A program made the translations under genes and the position numbers. From positions 1 to 43,541 of the forward strand of contig DAIJ01000020.1 of assembly GCA_002498725.1 (NCBI GenBank): a stretch of DNA of 43,541 nt, read 5' to 3'. Below the pieces are notes generated by a model that worked only from the letters and a program-made list of their open reading frames with translations, made no database searches and was not told the DNA's origin. Shown here piece after piece: positions 24,739 to 32,432 of this stretch; position 1 is the first letter of the stretch; each line of letters opens with the position of its first letter. This stretch comes from Euryarchaeota archaeon UBA23 (GTDB taxonomy: Archaea > Thermoplasmatota > Poseidoniia > Poseidoniales > Thalassarchaeaceae).

Positions 24739-26292
24739 TCATCTCGGAATATTTCTTGGATATGGTGCATCTTCCGCCCATTTGATGAGATAATTTTCTA
24801 ATTTTAATTTCTTCTTAGTATTTGCAGATGACATATAACGAACCTTACCAAATATAGGTCTTTCAGGCCCCCATGCCCGATCATGTCTTCCTAGAACCCA
24901 GAAAATACCAGTGTAAGAGTTAGGGTCTCTACCATCCAATGCCCATCTATCATTTATTTTTATCATCCAATCAGCGGCAGTCTCTGGATCAGGCGACCAC
25001 TCAAGGATTCTTTTACCCCAAAGCATTCTGAGATAGTTATGCATATGACCAGTTCTCAATAGCTGTCTTTGCGCGGCATTCCAAACCTCATCTTGAGTAT
25101 TTGCGGCCTCAATTTCTTCAAATGAATATTTTGTTCTTTCATCATCTCGATGATCATTCAAAGTCTTCTTCGCCCAATTTGGTATCGAATCTAATGAATT
25201 ATGATCTCTTCTAAAGTGTGCGAAGTTGAATCCTAATTCTCTCCAAGTAATTATTTGATCAAGGAAATTTTCAGAGGATTCAGAGACGCCCCACCACCCC
25301 GTTCTTGATCCCTTCCCTATATCTTCTAGACATGTATCATCATAGCTCCAATTTTCTTTTTCCCACACGGCCTTTACTATTCTGAAAGATGAAATATGTC
25401 CAAAATGAAGCCATGGAGAAAGCCCACTGACAGCTGGATTATCTGGATCATTTCTTCCCTCAATGTATTTTTCTAATTTGTTTTCAATGAACTTATCCAT
25501 TCTTAGTAGAGCCTCATAGAATCCCCCTCGCATTATTGAAACTGATTCTACATCGTGATCAATTTCCAATGGTTGCATCGCCTTTTTTCCTATTTTACCA
25601 CCTTCTGCAACTCTCCAAATCCATTCCAGTGGAGGAAATTCTAAGTTTAAATCAGAAATTAGTTTTGAAAGGTAGTTACTATCCATTCTCAGATTATCTC
25701 TAATCTCTTTCATAGGATCTTCTGAAGGCATTGTAGTAATTGCATCTAACAAATTCCTTTGTATGTGTTTTCTGAATGAGTATGCAGTTTTGTGAGCCTT
25801 ATCTGCAAATCTTATTGGGATTATGCCGTTTGAATCTACCGCTTCAACCCTCATTTCACAAGATTCTGCTGCTCTTTCCATGACCCATCTAGGAACGTAG
25901 GTAGGATAATCATCAACTATTACTATGATTGCCTTTTCAGATAACTTCCTTAGCATGCCATCTCCAGAGTCTTTGTGATTCTCAATCCAAGGTATGTAGG
26001 TAAGTTTTTTATCTCTAAAAATTTGATTATTATCAACCATTCCTTGCACTACAAATGTCAGAATTCTTTCACTTGAGAATTGATGTCTGATCGAAATACA
26101 TTCTATTACTAAAAGGGGTTTTGACAAATCTTTTGCTAGATCTATCGCTCTTTCAAGAGCTGAATTATAATGATATCTCCGTGTTGCAGTCATCCAATAA
26201 AGAACATAATCTCCATTATGATTTAGATTCTTTTTGTTTACTGCTCTGACTCGAGGCATATCGACATCAATGACATCAGAGCCTGTGTACAT
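24739..26292 (-). CDS. phr: Class II CPD photolyase
   Basis: Flavoenzyme that repairs UV-induced cyclobutane pyrimidine dimers using blue light. At 517 residues, the N-terminal Rossmann domain (YVLYWMTATRRYHYNSALE) matches the class II start W-M-x-x-x-R. The FAD domain shows SGLSPWLHFGHISS, WRELGFNFAHFRRD, the LLRTGHMHNYLRMLWGKRIL helix, RWALDGRDPNSYTGIFWVLG and ERPIFGKVRYMS, all class II hallmarks. It heads an operon with the SRPBCC-SDR39U1 fusion and a membrane protein and diverges from ribA, which makes the flavin precursor. A TATA-like box 25 bp before ATG 26292 implies a leaderless mRNA. It points to life in sunlit water. Confidence 0.94.
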   Translation of the reverse strand: MYTGSDVIDVDMPRVRAVNKKNLNHNGDYVLYWMTATRRYHYNSALERAIDLAKDLSKPLLVIECISIRHQFSSERILTFVVQGMVDNNQIFRDKKLTYIPWIENHKDSGDGMLRKLSEKAIIVIVDDYPTYVPRWVMERAAESCEMRVEAVDSNGIIPIRFADKAHKTAYSFRKHIQRNLLDAITTMPSEDPMKEIRDNLRMDSNYLSKLISDLNLEFPPLEWIWRVAEGGKIGKKAMQPLEIDHDVESVSIMRGGFYEALLRMDKFIENKLEKYIEGRNDPDNPAVSGLSPWLHFGHISSFRIVKAVWEKENWSYDDTCLEDIGKGSRTGWWGVSESSENFLDQIITWRELGFNFAHFRRDHNSLDSIPNWAKKTLNDHRDDERTKYSFEEIEAANTQDEVWNAAQRQLLRTGHMHNYLRMLWGKRILEWSPDPETAADWMIKINDRWALDGRDPNSYTGIFWVLGRHDRAWGPERPIFGKVRYMSSANTKKKLKLENYLIKWAEDAPYPRNIPR

Positions 26293-26385
26293 CGATCATC
26301 ACTAGTCCTGTGAGTATATAATGCGATGTTTGAGACCGCAGGAAAAAAAACAGTCATTCATAACCTAACAAACTATCCGAGGTAT
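26293..26385. promoter_or_regulatory. Shared divergent promoter with near-symmetric TATA box (phr / ribA)
   Basis: The element gtatataatg (about 26312-26322) contains tatata, which reads as a TATA box on both strands. Its centre (about 26317) is 25 bp from the photolyase ATG at 26292, the leaderless distance. On the other strand, transcription should begin near 26343, which is after ATG 26326 but before ATG 26386. A single box could therefore serve both arms of the putative light-response cluster. Confidence 0.5.
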
Positions 26386-27003
26386 ATGACAATACAAATT
26401 GAAGGCTTTTCAACTGATGCCATTGAAGCGGATTCATTCCTGCCAACTGAACATGGAAACTTCAGAATAAGAGCATTTGAGAGTCCCGATGGAAAAGAAC
26501 ATGCGATATTGTACACTGGAGATATTTCTGATGGCGATGCCCCACCACTTGTTAGAATACACTCTGAATGCTTAACAGGTGATGCCTTTGGCTCGCTAAA
26601 GTGTGATTGTGGACCACAACTAGAAGCCTCAATGCAGCGAATTCAGGAAGAAGGTAAAGGTGCAATAGTATATCTTCGTCAGGAGGGTCGTGGCATTGGA
26701 CTTTATTCAAAAATTCAGGCCTATGCACTTCAAGATCAAGGTCATGACACTTTGGATGCTAATCTTCTTCTTGGACTCCCTGCAGACGGTAGATCATACG
26801 ATGTAGCAGCAGAGATGATGAAGGATATGGGTTTGTCGAAGGTGCGACTAATGACTAACAATCCCTTGAAAATAAAAGGCCTAGAAGAGCATGGTATTGA
26901 GGTTCAGGAGAGATTACAGCATCAAAGCGGTGTTGGTCCTAAAAATACACACTACCTTTCAACGAAAAGACGACGAATGGGGCACCTTCTAGAAATAGAA
27001 TAA
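26386..27003 (+). CDS. ribA: GTP cyclohydrolase II
   Basis: Converts GTP to the diaminopyrimidine that begins riboflavin synthesis. The zinc-binding segment HSECLTGDAFGSLKCDCGPQ carries three cysteines. RQEGRGIGLYSKIQAY is the catalytic Arg and GTP region, and MTNNPLKIKGLEEHGI closes the site. I favour ATG 26386 (about 205 residues, near E. coli RibA length). The alternative ATG at 26326 lies only a few bases after the TATA box and would be upstream of the predicted transcript start; its 20 extra residues are not conserved-looking. No RibB domain is fused. Many archaea use GCH III instead, so this is a bacterial-type enzyme. It leads the plus-strand arm opposite photolyase. Confidence 0.92.
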   Translation: MTIQIEGFSTDAIEADSFLPTEHGNFRIRAFESPDGKEHAILYTGDISDGDAPPLVRIHSECLTGDAFGSLKCDCGPQLEASMQRIQEEGKGAIVYLRQEGRGIGLYSKIQAYALQDQGHDTLDANLLLGLPADGRSYDVAAEMMKDMGLSKVRLMTNNPLKIKGLEEHGIEVQERLQHQSGVGPKNTHYLSTKRRRMGHLLEIE

Positions 27004-27032
27004 TTAAAAAATAAGTTTAGTTGGTTATCACT

Positions 27033-27509
27033 ATGTCATCCTTGCTAGGCCACAGTGCTCCTGACTTTAATCTAAAGACAAGTGAAGGCGAGGACTTCTA
27101 CCTAACTAGTTTGGAAGGATCTTGGAAAGTTATTTTTTTCTATGCAAAAGCGGGTTCCCCAACCTGCAAAAGAGGCTGCCTCAACTTCAAAGAACAATAC
27201 GATTTATTCAAATCATTAAATCCTCCAGTAGAGGTTATTGGGATTAGTCAGGATTCAGTTAAACAACACAATGAATTCAAGATTGAACTTGATCTTCCAT
27301 TTACTCTATTATCTGATCCAAACAGAATAGTGGCCGAAATGTACAAAGTACCAGTTCATTTGGGTTTGTTTCCTGCTAAATCGTCATTTGTAATTGGGCC
27401 GGATAATACTATTCACTATGTTTACGATTGGCTCTTCAGGCCTAGGAAGCACGTTGCAAAAATACTCGATACGCTAAGTAATATTACCGAGGGGGATAGA
27501 TTCACTTGA
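27033..27509 (+). CDS. Peroxiredoxin, PrxQ/BCP-like (AhpC/TSA family)
   Basis: Thiol peroxidase that reduces H2O2 and organic hydroperoxides. The 158-residue thioredoxin-fold protein has the peroxidatic cysteine in SPTCKRGCLNFKEQY, with a second cysteine four positions on that could act in an intrahelical disulfide as in PrxQ. VIGISQDSVKQHNEF and FTLLSDPNRIVAEMYKV follow the BCP pattern. The peroxidatic motif is slightly atypical (PTC in place of PGCT). ATG 27033 is favoured over a TTG at 27021. Its stop overlaps the start of the TrmB-type regulator by four bases, which ties oxidant defence to that regulator. Confidence 0.88.
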   Translation: MSSLLGHSAPDFNLKTSEGEDFYLTSLEGSWKVIFFYAKAGSPTCKRGCLNFKEQYDLFKSLNPPVEVIGISQDSVKQHNEFKIELDLPFTLLSDPNRIVAEMYKVPVHLGLFPAKSSFVIGPDNTIHYVYDWLFRPRKHVAKILDTLSNITEGDRFT

Positions 27510-28855
27510 TTTGGGAACAGATACTTACCGATGCAGGTCTTTCAGAAAGAGAAGCGAACGCTCTTATTATGCTTTCAAAGAAGCCGAATATAAAGGCCAG
27601 TGAACTTGCTAAGGAATTAGACACTACTAGATTAGATGCTTACAATTCACTTGAAAGATTACAAAGAATAGGTTTGGTAACTACTACTGCGGATAGGCCA
27701 ATGAGATTTTCAAGTCCTCCCATCGATGAGGCTGTAAAAATTCTTATTGAGATAAGAAAGGAACAGTTGGTCACAATTGAAAAGGGCTTTGCAGATATCC
27801 AAAGTGGCTCAAAATACAAGTCCAGTGAAAATAAATCAATTAACAAGGAGGAACCAAAGTTTGCAGTATTGAAAGAAAGAGTTCACATTTTGAAGAAAAT
27901 TGAGAAAATGGCTGAAGATGCTAATAATTCAATTGTACTCACTCTAGGTAAATTTGGAATACTTCATATGTGTAGAAGCAGTACAATTACTTCAATAAAT
28001 AATGCTGCACAAAGGGGTATTAAAGTTAGGGTATTAGCTCAATTAGATAGAAGAACTGTAAGATTTTATTCTGAATTAAATGAATTGATTGAAGTTCGTC
28101 ATTCCGATGACTTAGATGTACAAGGTGCCCTTGTCGATGATAAAGAAGTGATACAATATCTTAGTATGGATTCTAATCCAGTAGGTCGAGGAAGTAATGA
28201 TGCTGCTTTAGTAATTGTTTCAGAAACATTTTCTGAAACTCAGAGAAATTTATTGGATACAATTTGGGAAGATGCAATTCCGTATGAGACTGCTTCAAAG
28301 AGATATACCGAGGAAAGAATCATGGATCCTTTGAAATTAACTATTGATAGTGGTTCTTTTCTTGAAAAAATACGAGAAGTTTTGGATATTTCAGAGGCTC
28401 TACCTGAGGAGGATACTCCATTTAATCCAGAGGCATTTTTAGCCTCGGGATTGGAAATAAGTGATGCTCGTAGATCCCTAGAGAAAGGAGGTATTGAAAG
28501 TCTTGAAGCCTTCGGAATAGACACATCTTCATTACTAAGACAGGTTGGTAATCGGGTAGGTAATGAATTAGCATTTTCACTGAGAAATTTGGATGATAAT
28601 ATTGATTTTCTTAATGAAATGATGGATTGGTGGGAATATGCCGGACTTGGTCAGCTGAGTTACGATTTAGATCCAATATTCCACATTAAAGTCGAATCAA
28701 ACTCAACCTCCGAATGCGCTCTACCAATGGATGCATTAGATGACGGTATCATTGAGGGAGCACTATCAGCAAGATATCCGCCGGATGGAGAAGTTATCGT
28801 CGAGAGAGTTGTAGAAAATTCATTGGTTCGTTATAATTTAATCTTCAAAGCGTAA
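27506..28855 (+). CDS. TrmB-family transcriptional regulator with V4R-like C-terminal domain
   Basis: Likely DNA-binding sensor. Residues 1-75 form a TrmB winged helix (SEREANALIMLSKKPNIKAS, LDAYNSLERLQRIGLV). A coiled linker leads to a TrmB-type sensor fold at about 118-262 (NNAAQRGIKVRVLAQL). The last 110 residues look like a V4R/hydrocarbon-binding domain: LLRQVGNRVGNELAFSL, then a run ending VERVVENSLVRYNLIFK, where V4R domains carry a small-molecule pocket. Total 449 residues. The start is a TTG whose bases overlap the peroxiredoxin stop (TTGA), with GAGGGGG ten bases upstream. It lies among redox and carotenoid genes, so a hydrophobic or tetrapyrrole-like ligand is plausible but unproven. 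Confidence 0.75.
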   Translation: MIWEQILTDAGLSEREANALIMLSKKPNIKASELAKELDTTRLDAYNSLERLQRIGLVTTTADRPMRFSSPPIDEAVKILIEIRKEQLVTIEKGFADIQSGSKYKSSENKSINKEEPKFAVLKERVHILKKIEKMAEDANNSIVLTLGKFGILHMCRSSTITSINNAAQRGIKVRVLAQLDRRTVRFYSELNELIEVRHSDDLDVQGALVDDKEVIQYLSMDSNPVGRGSNDAALVIVSETFSETQRNLLDTIWEDAIPYETASKRYTEERIMDPLKLTIDSGSFLEKIREVLDISEALPEEDTPFNPEAFLASGLEISDARRSLEKGGIESLEAFGIDTSSLLRQVGNRVGNELAFSLRNLDDNIDFLNEMMDWWEYAGLGQLSYDLDPIFHIKVESNSTSECALPMDALDDGIIEGALSARYPPDGEVIVERVVENSLVRYNLIFKA

Positions 28856-28861
28856 TAATGG

Positions 28862-30127
28862 TTGAAAACATCTCATTATAACGTAATCATGTTTACAAAA
28901 CATGTGCGAGCATTTACGTTTCTACGTTTTCTTCGTGAAATTAGTAAGAGTGCTCCCGCAGATTTACAGTGGATTCAGAATCAAGGACTTCTGGCAGTGA
29001 AACTTACACAAATCTTTGCTCTTAGACCAGATATGCTAAGTGTTGAAAAGTGCATACAATTACAATCTATGTATCGAAATGCGGTTTCCATTCCTACTGA
29101 AGATGTAATGGAAATAATTCAGACAAAAGCACCAGTAAAATTCCATGAATCAGTATTTTCAATCGAAGAAGAGCCTTTAGCAGCTGCCTCTGTAGGTCAG
29201 GTACACAGAGCGATATTAAAGACAGGTGAGCAAGTAGTCATTAAAGTAATCAAAGCAGATCACAAGGCTAAATTTCAGAAAGATGTAAAAAGATTAATGA
29301 GATTGATGAAATTATCAATACTTCTTTCTCCTAAATTGAGAAGAGTGGGCAACCCGATAGCCCTATTACGTCATGTTGAAGATTACACTACAAGAGAATT
29401 AGATCTTCGTAATGAAATTAAAGGTGCCGAGAAATTAAAATCTATACAGAATGATTTAACAGGTAGTTTTCCAATGCCTAGGTTGAAATTTCCAAAGTAT
29501 TATCCAGATTTGTCAAATCAGCACATATTAGTATCTGAATTTATAGAGGGTAGTACTTTAGATGAAAGAATAACTAATGAAGAAATTTCTTGGGCCAATT
29601 TAATAGAACTTTTTAGAATTCATGGCGCTTATATGTTTGGAGTAGGAATTTTTCATGGAGATTTACATCCTGGTAATTGTATAATTGATAAGGATGATAA
29701 TTTTGTATTTATTGACAATGGAGCAATATGTGAATCTCCTCGAAATGTAAGCCTTGCATTATTCAATTTCTTCGATAATCTGTCAAAAAACAATAAGGAT
29801 GAAGCCTTTGAATCATTATTACAAATGGCATCAGAAAGACCATCAGAGGAAAGAGTAATACAATTCAAGAAGGAGATGTCAATAATCTACGAAGATTTTG
29901 GAAATAAAAGCGTTGGAGAACAAAGCTTGACAGATTTGATGATGAAGACTATTAGAACTGCAGTAGAGAAGGCAGGTGCAGATTTTGGAGAAGAAGGGTT
30001 TCCAATTATTCGTTCTTTGATGTATATGGATGGTTTAGTAATAAGAACCCACCCGGAAGTCATGTTGATTGCTGAGATGGGTCCTTCATTGACTGAATTT
30101 AGGGATGGTTTGGGGTTAGAGTGGTAA
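28862..30127 (+). CDS. ABC1/UbiB/ADCK atypical kinase
   Basis: Member of the ABC1 (UbiB, COQ8/ADCK) family, atypical kinases or ATPases tied to isoprenoid quinone and, in plastids, carotenoid metabolism. The Ala-rich nucleotide loop AAASVGQVHRA, the Lys in VVIKVIKAD, the catalytic FHGDLHPGN and the metal-binding IDNGA are present. The N-terminal KxGQ motif reads KLTQ (VKLTQIFALRPDML), an exchange at its Gly. About 421 residues from TTG 28862 or 412 from ATG 28889; the TTG start is only six bases after the regulator stop. CrtI begins one base after its stop, so they are co-transcribed. Confidence 0.87.
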   Translation: MKTSHYNVIMFTKHVRAFTFLRFLREISKSAPADLQWIQNQGLLAVKLTQIFALRPDMLSVEKCIQLQSMYRNAVSIPTEDVMEIIQTKAPVKFHESVFSIEEEPLAAASVGQVHRAILKTGEQVVIKVIKADHKAKFQKDVKRLMRLMKLSILLSPKLRRVGNPIALLRHVEDYTTRELDLRNEIKGAEKLKSIQNDLTGSFPMPRLKFPKYYPDLSNQHILVSEFIEGSTLDERITNEEISWANLIELFRIHGAYMFGVGIFHGDLHPGNCIIDKDDNFVFIDNGAICESPRNVSLALFNFFDNLSKNNKDEAFESLLQMASERPSEERVIQFKKEMSIIYEDFGNKSVGEQSLTDLMMKTIRTAVEKAGADFGEEGFPIIRSLMYMDGLVIRTHPEVMLIAEMGPSLTEFRDGLGLEW

Positions 30128-30128
30128 T

Positions 30129-31682
30129 ATGAGCAAAAAATCTGATGTTGTAATAGTGGGTGCAGGTCCTGGTGGTTTAGCCTGCTCCATGCTTTTAGCT
30201 AAGGCCGGAGTCAAGGTTACAATACTTGAGAAATCGGACGATGTCGGTGGTCGAACAAGAGTATTCGAAAAGGACGGATATAAATTTGACAATGGACCTA
30301 CATTTTTCCATTATCCGGAAATCGCTGAAGAGATATTTGCAGCCTTAGGACTAAATGCTCACGAAGAACTTGGACTAATACCATTAGATCCAAATTATAG
30401 ACTAGTTTTTGGATCTGGAGGGAGTCTTAATGCCACTACTGATTTAGAAGACATGGTGTCGCAAATTAGAGATCTATGTGGTGAAAAGAATGCTAATGGA
30501 TTTAGGAGATATATCGAAGATAATAGGAATAAGTTGAATCTATCGAAGAACTGTCTGAACACTCCTTGGAAAGGTCCTTCCGATCTAATAAGTCGGAGGG
30601 CTCTAAGAGTTTCAAGAGTGCTGAGGCCATGGAAAAGTGTTTCATCAGACTTGGCTAGTTTATTTTCAGATGAAAGAATGCAATTAGCTATGTCATTTCA
30701 AACTAAGTATCTTGGCATGAGTCCTTTCCAAGCACCGAGTTTATTCACAATTCTTGCTTATCTTGAGTATGAACATGGAGTTTTCCACACAGAAGGAGGT
30801 CTAGGCATGATAACCCAAAAGATGGGTCAAATTGCCCGAGATTTGGGTGTAGAAATAAGACTTAATGAGCCCGTTAAAGAATTCATTTTTGATGGTAAGA
30901 CCGTTATTGGAGCAAGAACAGATGAAGGTACATATTCTGCAGAGAAATTTGTTATGAATGTTGATTTTGCTACTGGGATGAAAGGTTTAATTCCAGATAA
31001 ATTACGTAAGCGATGGTCAAATAAGAAATTAGATGAAAAATCCTACTCCTGCTCAACTTATATGCTATATTTGGGTATCGATAAATTGTATGACACCCCA
31101 CATCATCAGATCTATGCAGCAAAAGACTATCAGAAAAATCTTAAAGAAGTAACAGAAAATAAAGTGACCTGGGATGATCCTTCTTTGTATGTTCAAAATG
31201 CGTGTGTTACAGACCCTACTATGGCTCCAGAAGGTCACTCTACAATATATGTTTTAGTTCCAGTTAGTAATTCTCATGAAGGTATCGACTGGGATGAAAT
31301 AAAAGATGAATATATGGATGTAATACTACATCAGATGGCTCATCTTGGATTTGAAGGAATAAAGGAACATATAGTCTCCCAGACAATAGTTACACCAGAT
31401 GATTGGGCTTCTCGTGACATATACAAAGGGGCTGTATTCAATCTTGCTCATGGACTTGATCAAATGCTTTGGCGTAGACCACAGAATAAGTTCGAAGAAT
31501 TAGAGAGACTATACCTAGTGGGTGGAGGTACACACCCCGGAAGTGGTCTTCCAACTATATTAGAAAGTGGACGCATTTCTGCAAAGATGATTTGCGCTGA
31601 TATGGGTATAAATCCTGATTGGAATGGTCAAGATACTTGGTTTGAAGATCTTAAAAGACCAAAGGTAAATAATACAAATTAG
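30129..31682 (+). CDS. crtI: CrtI-type carotenoid desaturase/isomerase
   Basis: FAD-dependent oxidoreductase of the phytoene desaturase family. The 517-residue protein starts with a dinucleotide-binding motif VVIVGAGPGGLACSMLLAKA and the following DVGGRTRVFEKDGYKFDNGP. It ends with the CrtI signature YLVGGGTHPGSGLPTILESG. AYLEYEHGVFHTEGGLGMI resembles the membrane/substrate segment of CrtI. It may desaturate phytoene, but the family also contains isomerases and other lipid oxidases. crtB, crtY and blh are not in the window, so the exact step is unproven. It lies between the ABC1 kinase and an ABA4-like gene. Confidence 0.82.
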   Translation: MSKKSDVVIVGAGPGGLACSMLLAKAGVKVTILEKSDDVGGRTRVFEKDGYKFDNGPTFFHYPEIAEEIFAALGLNAHEELGLIPLDPNYRLVFGSGGSLNATTDLEDMVSQIRDLCGEKNANGFRRYIEDNRNKLNLSKNCLNTPWKGPSDLISRRALRVSRVLRPWKSVSSDLASLFSDERMQLAMSFQTKYLGMSPFQAPSLFTILAYLEYEHGVFHTEGGLGMITQKMGQIARDLGVEIRLNEPVKEFIFDGKTVIGARTDEGTYSAEKFVMNVDFATGMKGLIPDKLRKRWSNKKLDEKSYSCSTYMLYLGIDKLYDTPHHQIYAAKDYQKNLKEVTENKVTWDDPSLYVQNACVTDPTMAPEGHSTIYVLVPVSNSHEGIDWDEIKDEYMDVILHQMAHLGFEGIKEHIVSQTIVTPDDWASRDIYKGAVFNLAHGLDQMLWRRPQNKFEELERLYLVGGGTHPGSGLPTILESGRISAKMICADMGINPDWNGQDTWFEDLKRPKVNNTN

Positions 31683-31694
31683 AGAGGAAGACAT

Positions 31695-32132
31695 ATGGAT
31701 ATTTACGACTTATCATTCTTTTTGTCAACAATATGGATTGGTCCCTTTTGGTTTGCTATGCTCTTTTATCCAGAAAAAGAAATCACTGAAAAGTTAATGA
31801 AGGGGCCTTGGTTTTTTATTGGTCCAATTCTTATTTGGTGGTTAGTTACTGCTTCTGATCCACAAGGATTGATTGATCTTGCAAAGGATTCAATGGATCC
31901 TGAAAATGTTCTATCAGGTCTTGCCACAATATTAGGTACTCATGCTGGTGCTTCTGCTGCTTGGGCGCATATGGTGGCAGGAGATATATTTGTAACAAGA
32001 TGGATGTGGAAAAGATGTTTGGAAGAAGGTAGCGATAGATGGATTACAGCTACCACGGTTTTCTTCGGAGTAATGCTTATGCCTGTTGGTATAGCAATGC
32101 ACGTTGCCTTAGTGCGTAATAATCCAAATTGA
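31695..32132 (+). CDS. ABA4-like (DUF4281) membrane protein
   Basis: A 145-residue protein with about four transmembrane helices: residues 5-25, 38-55, 72-92 and 118-138. The segment AAWAHMVAGDIFVTRWMWKR closely follows the WAH-x3-x-D-x-FVGRW core that I recall as the hallmark of the ABA4/DUF4281 family. In plants ABA4 is required for making neoxanthin, an epoxy-carotenoid; the biochemistry of prokaryotic members is largely unknown. It starts twelve bases after the crtI stop, with GAGG upstream of the ATG. Position next to CrtI supports a carotenoid role. Family recognition is from motif memory only. Confidence 0.7.
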   Translation: MDIYDLSFFLSTIWIGPFWFAMLFYPEKEITEKLMKGPWFFIGPILIWWLVTASDPQGLIDLAKDSMDPENVLSGLATILGTHAGASAAWAHMVAGDIFVTRWMWKRCLEEGSDRWITATTVFFGVMLMPVGIAMHVALVRNNPN

Positions 32133-32154
32133 TTTTTAATAAGGTTGTGAAGAT

Positions 32155-32385
32155 ATGTTAGAATGTAATCTTGATTCAAAAGGAAAGGCACTAAGATTGG
32201 TCAGTGGAATCATTGGTGTCATATTAGGAATGACACTTCTATTGCTAAATTATTTTGAGATTGTATCCGGAGATATATTGTTTACAATCATTCCATTTAT
32301 GATATTTGGAGGTTCTTTTGCAATATTTGAGGGTTGGTCTGGTTGGTGCTTAGTTAGAGCCTTAGGAATGCGTACTCCAATCTGA
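32155..32385 (+). CDS. Small DUF2892/YgaP-like membrane protein
   Basis: A 76-residue protein with two transmembrane helices. The start CNLDSKGKALRLVSGIIGVI and end WSGWCLVRALGMRTP have the layout of DUF2892: an N-terminal Cys near an Arg-x-x-x-G helix and a closing Cys-x-x-x-x-x-LG segment. Function of this family is unclear; in YgaP a similar domain is attached to a rhodanese. It begins 22 bases after the ABA4-like stop and is probably part of the same transcript. Confidence 0.65.
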   Translation: MLECNLDSKGKALRLVSGIIGVILGMTLLLLNYFEIVSGDILFTIIPFMIFGGSFAIFEGWSGWCLVRALGMRTPI

Positions 32386-32432
32386 TCAAGTAATCGTTAG
32401 TTTAATTCAGAAATATAGTTACCTATTTGTTA

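Noticed and set aside
26326..26385. Longer N-terminus for GTP cyclohydrolase II
   Set aside because: The ATG lies a few bases after a TATA-like box, so it would be upstream of the expected transcript start, and the extra 20 residues do not resemble RibA.
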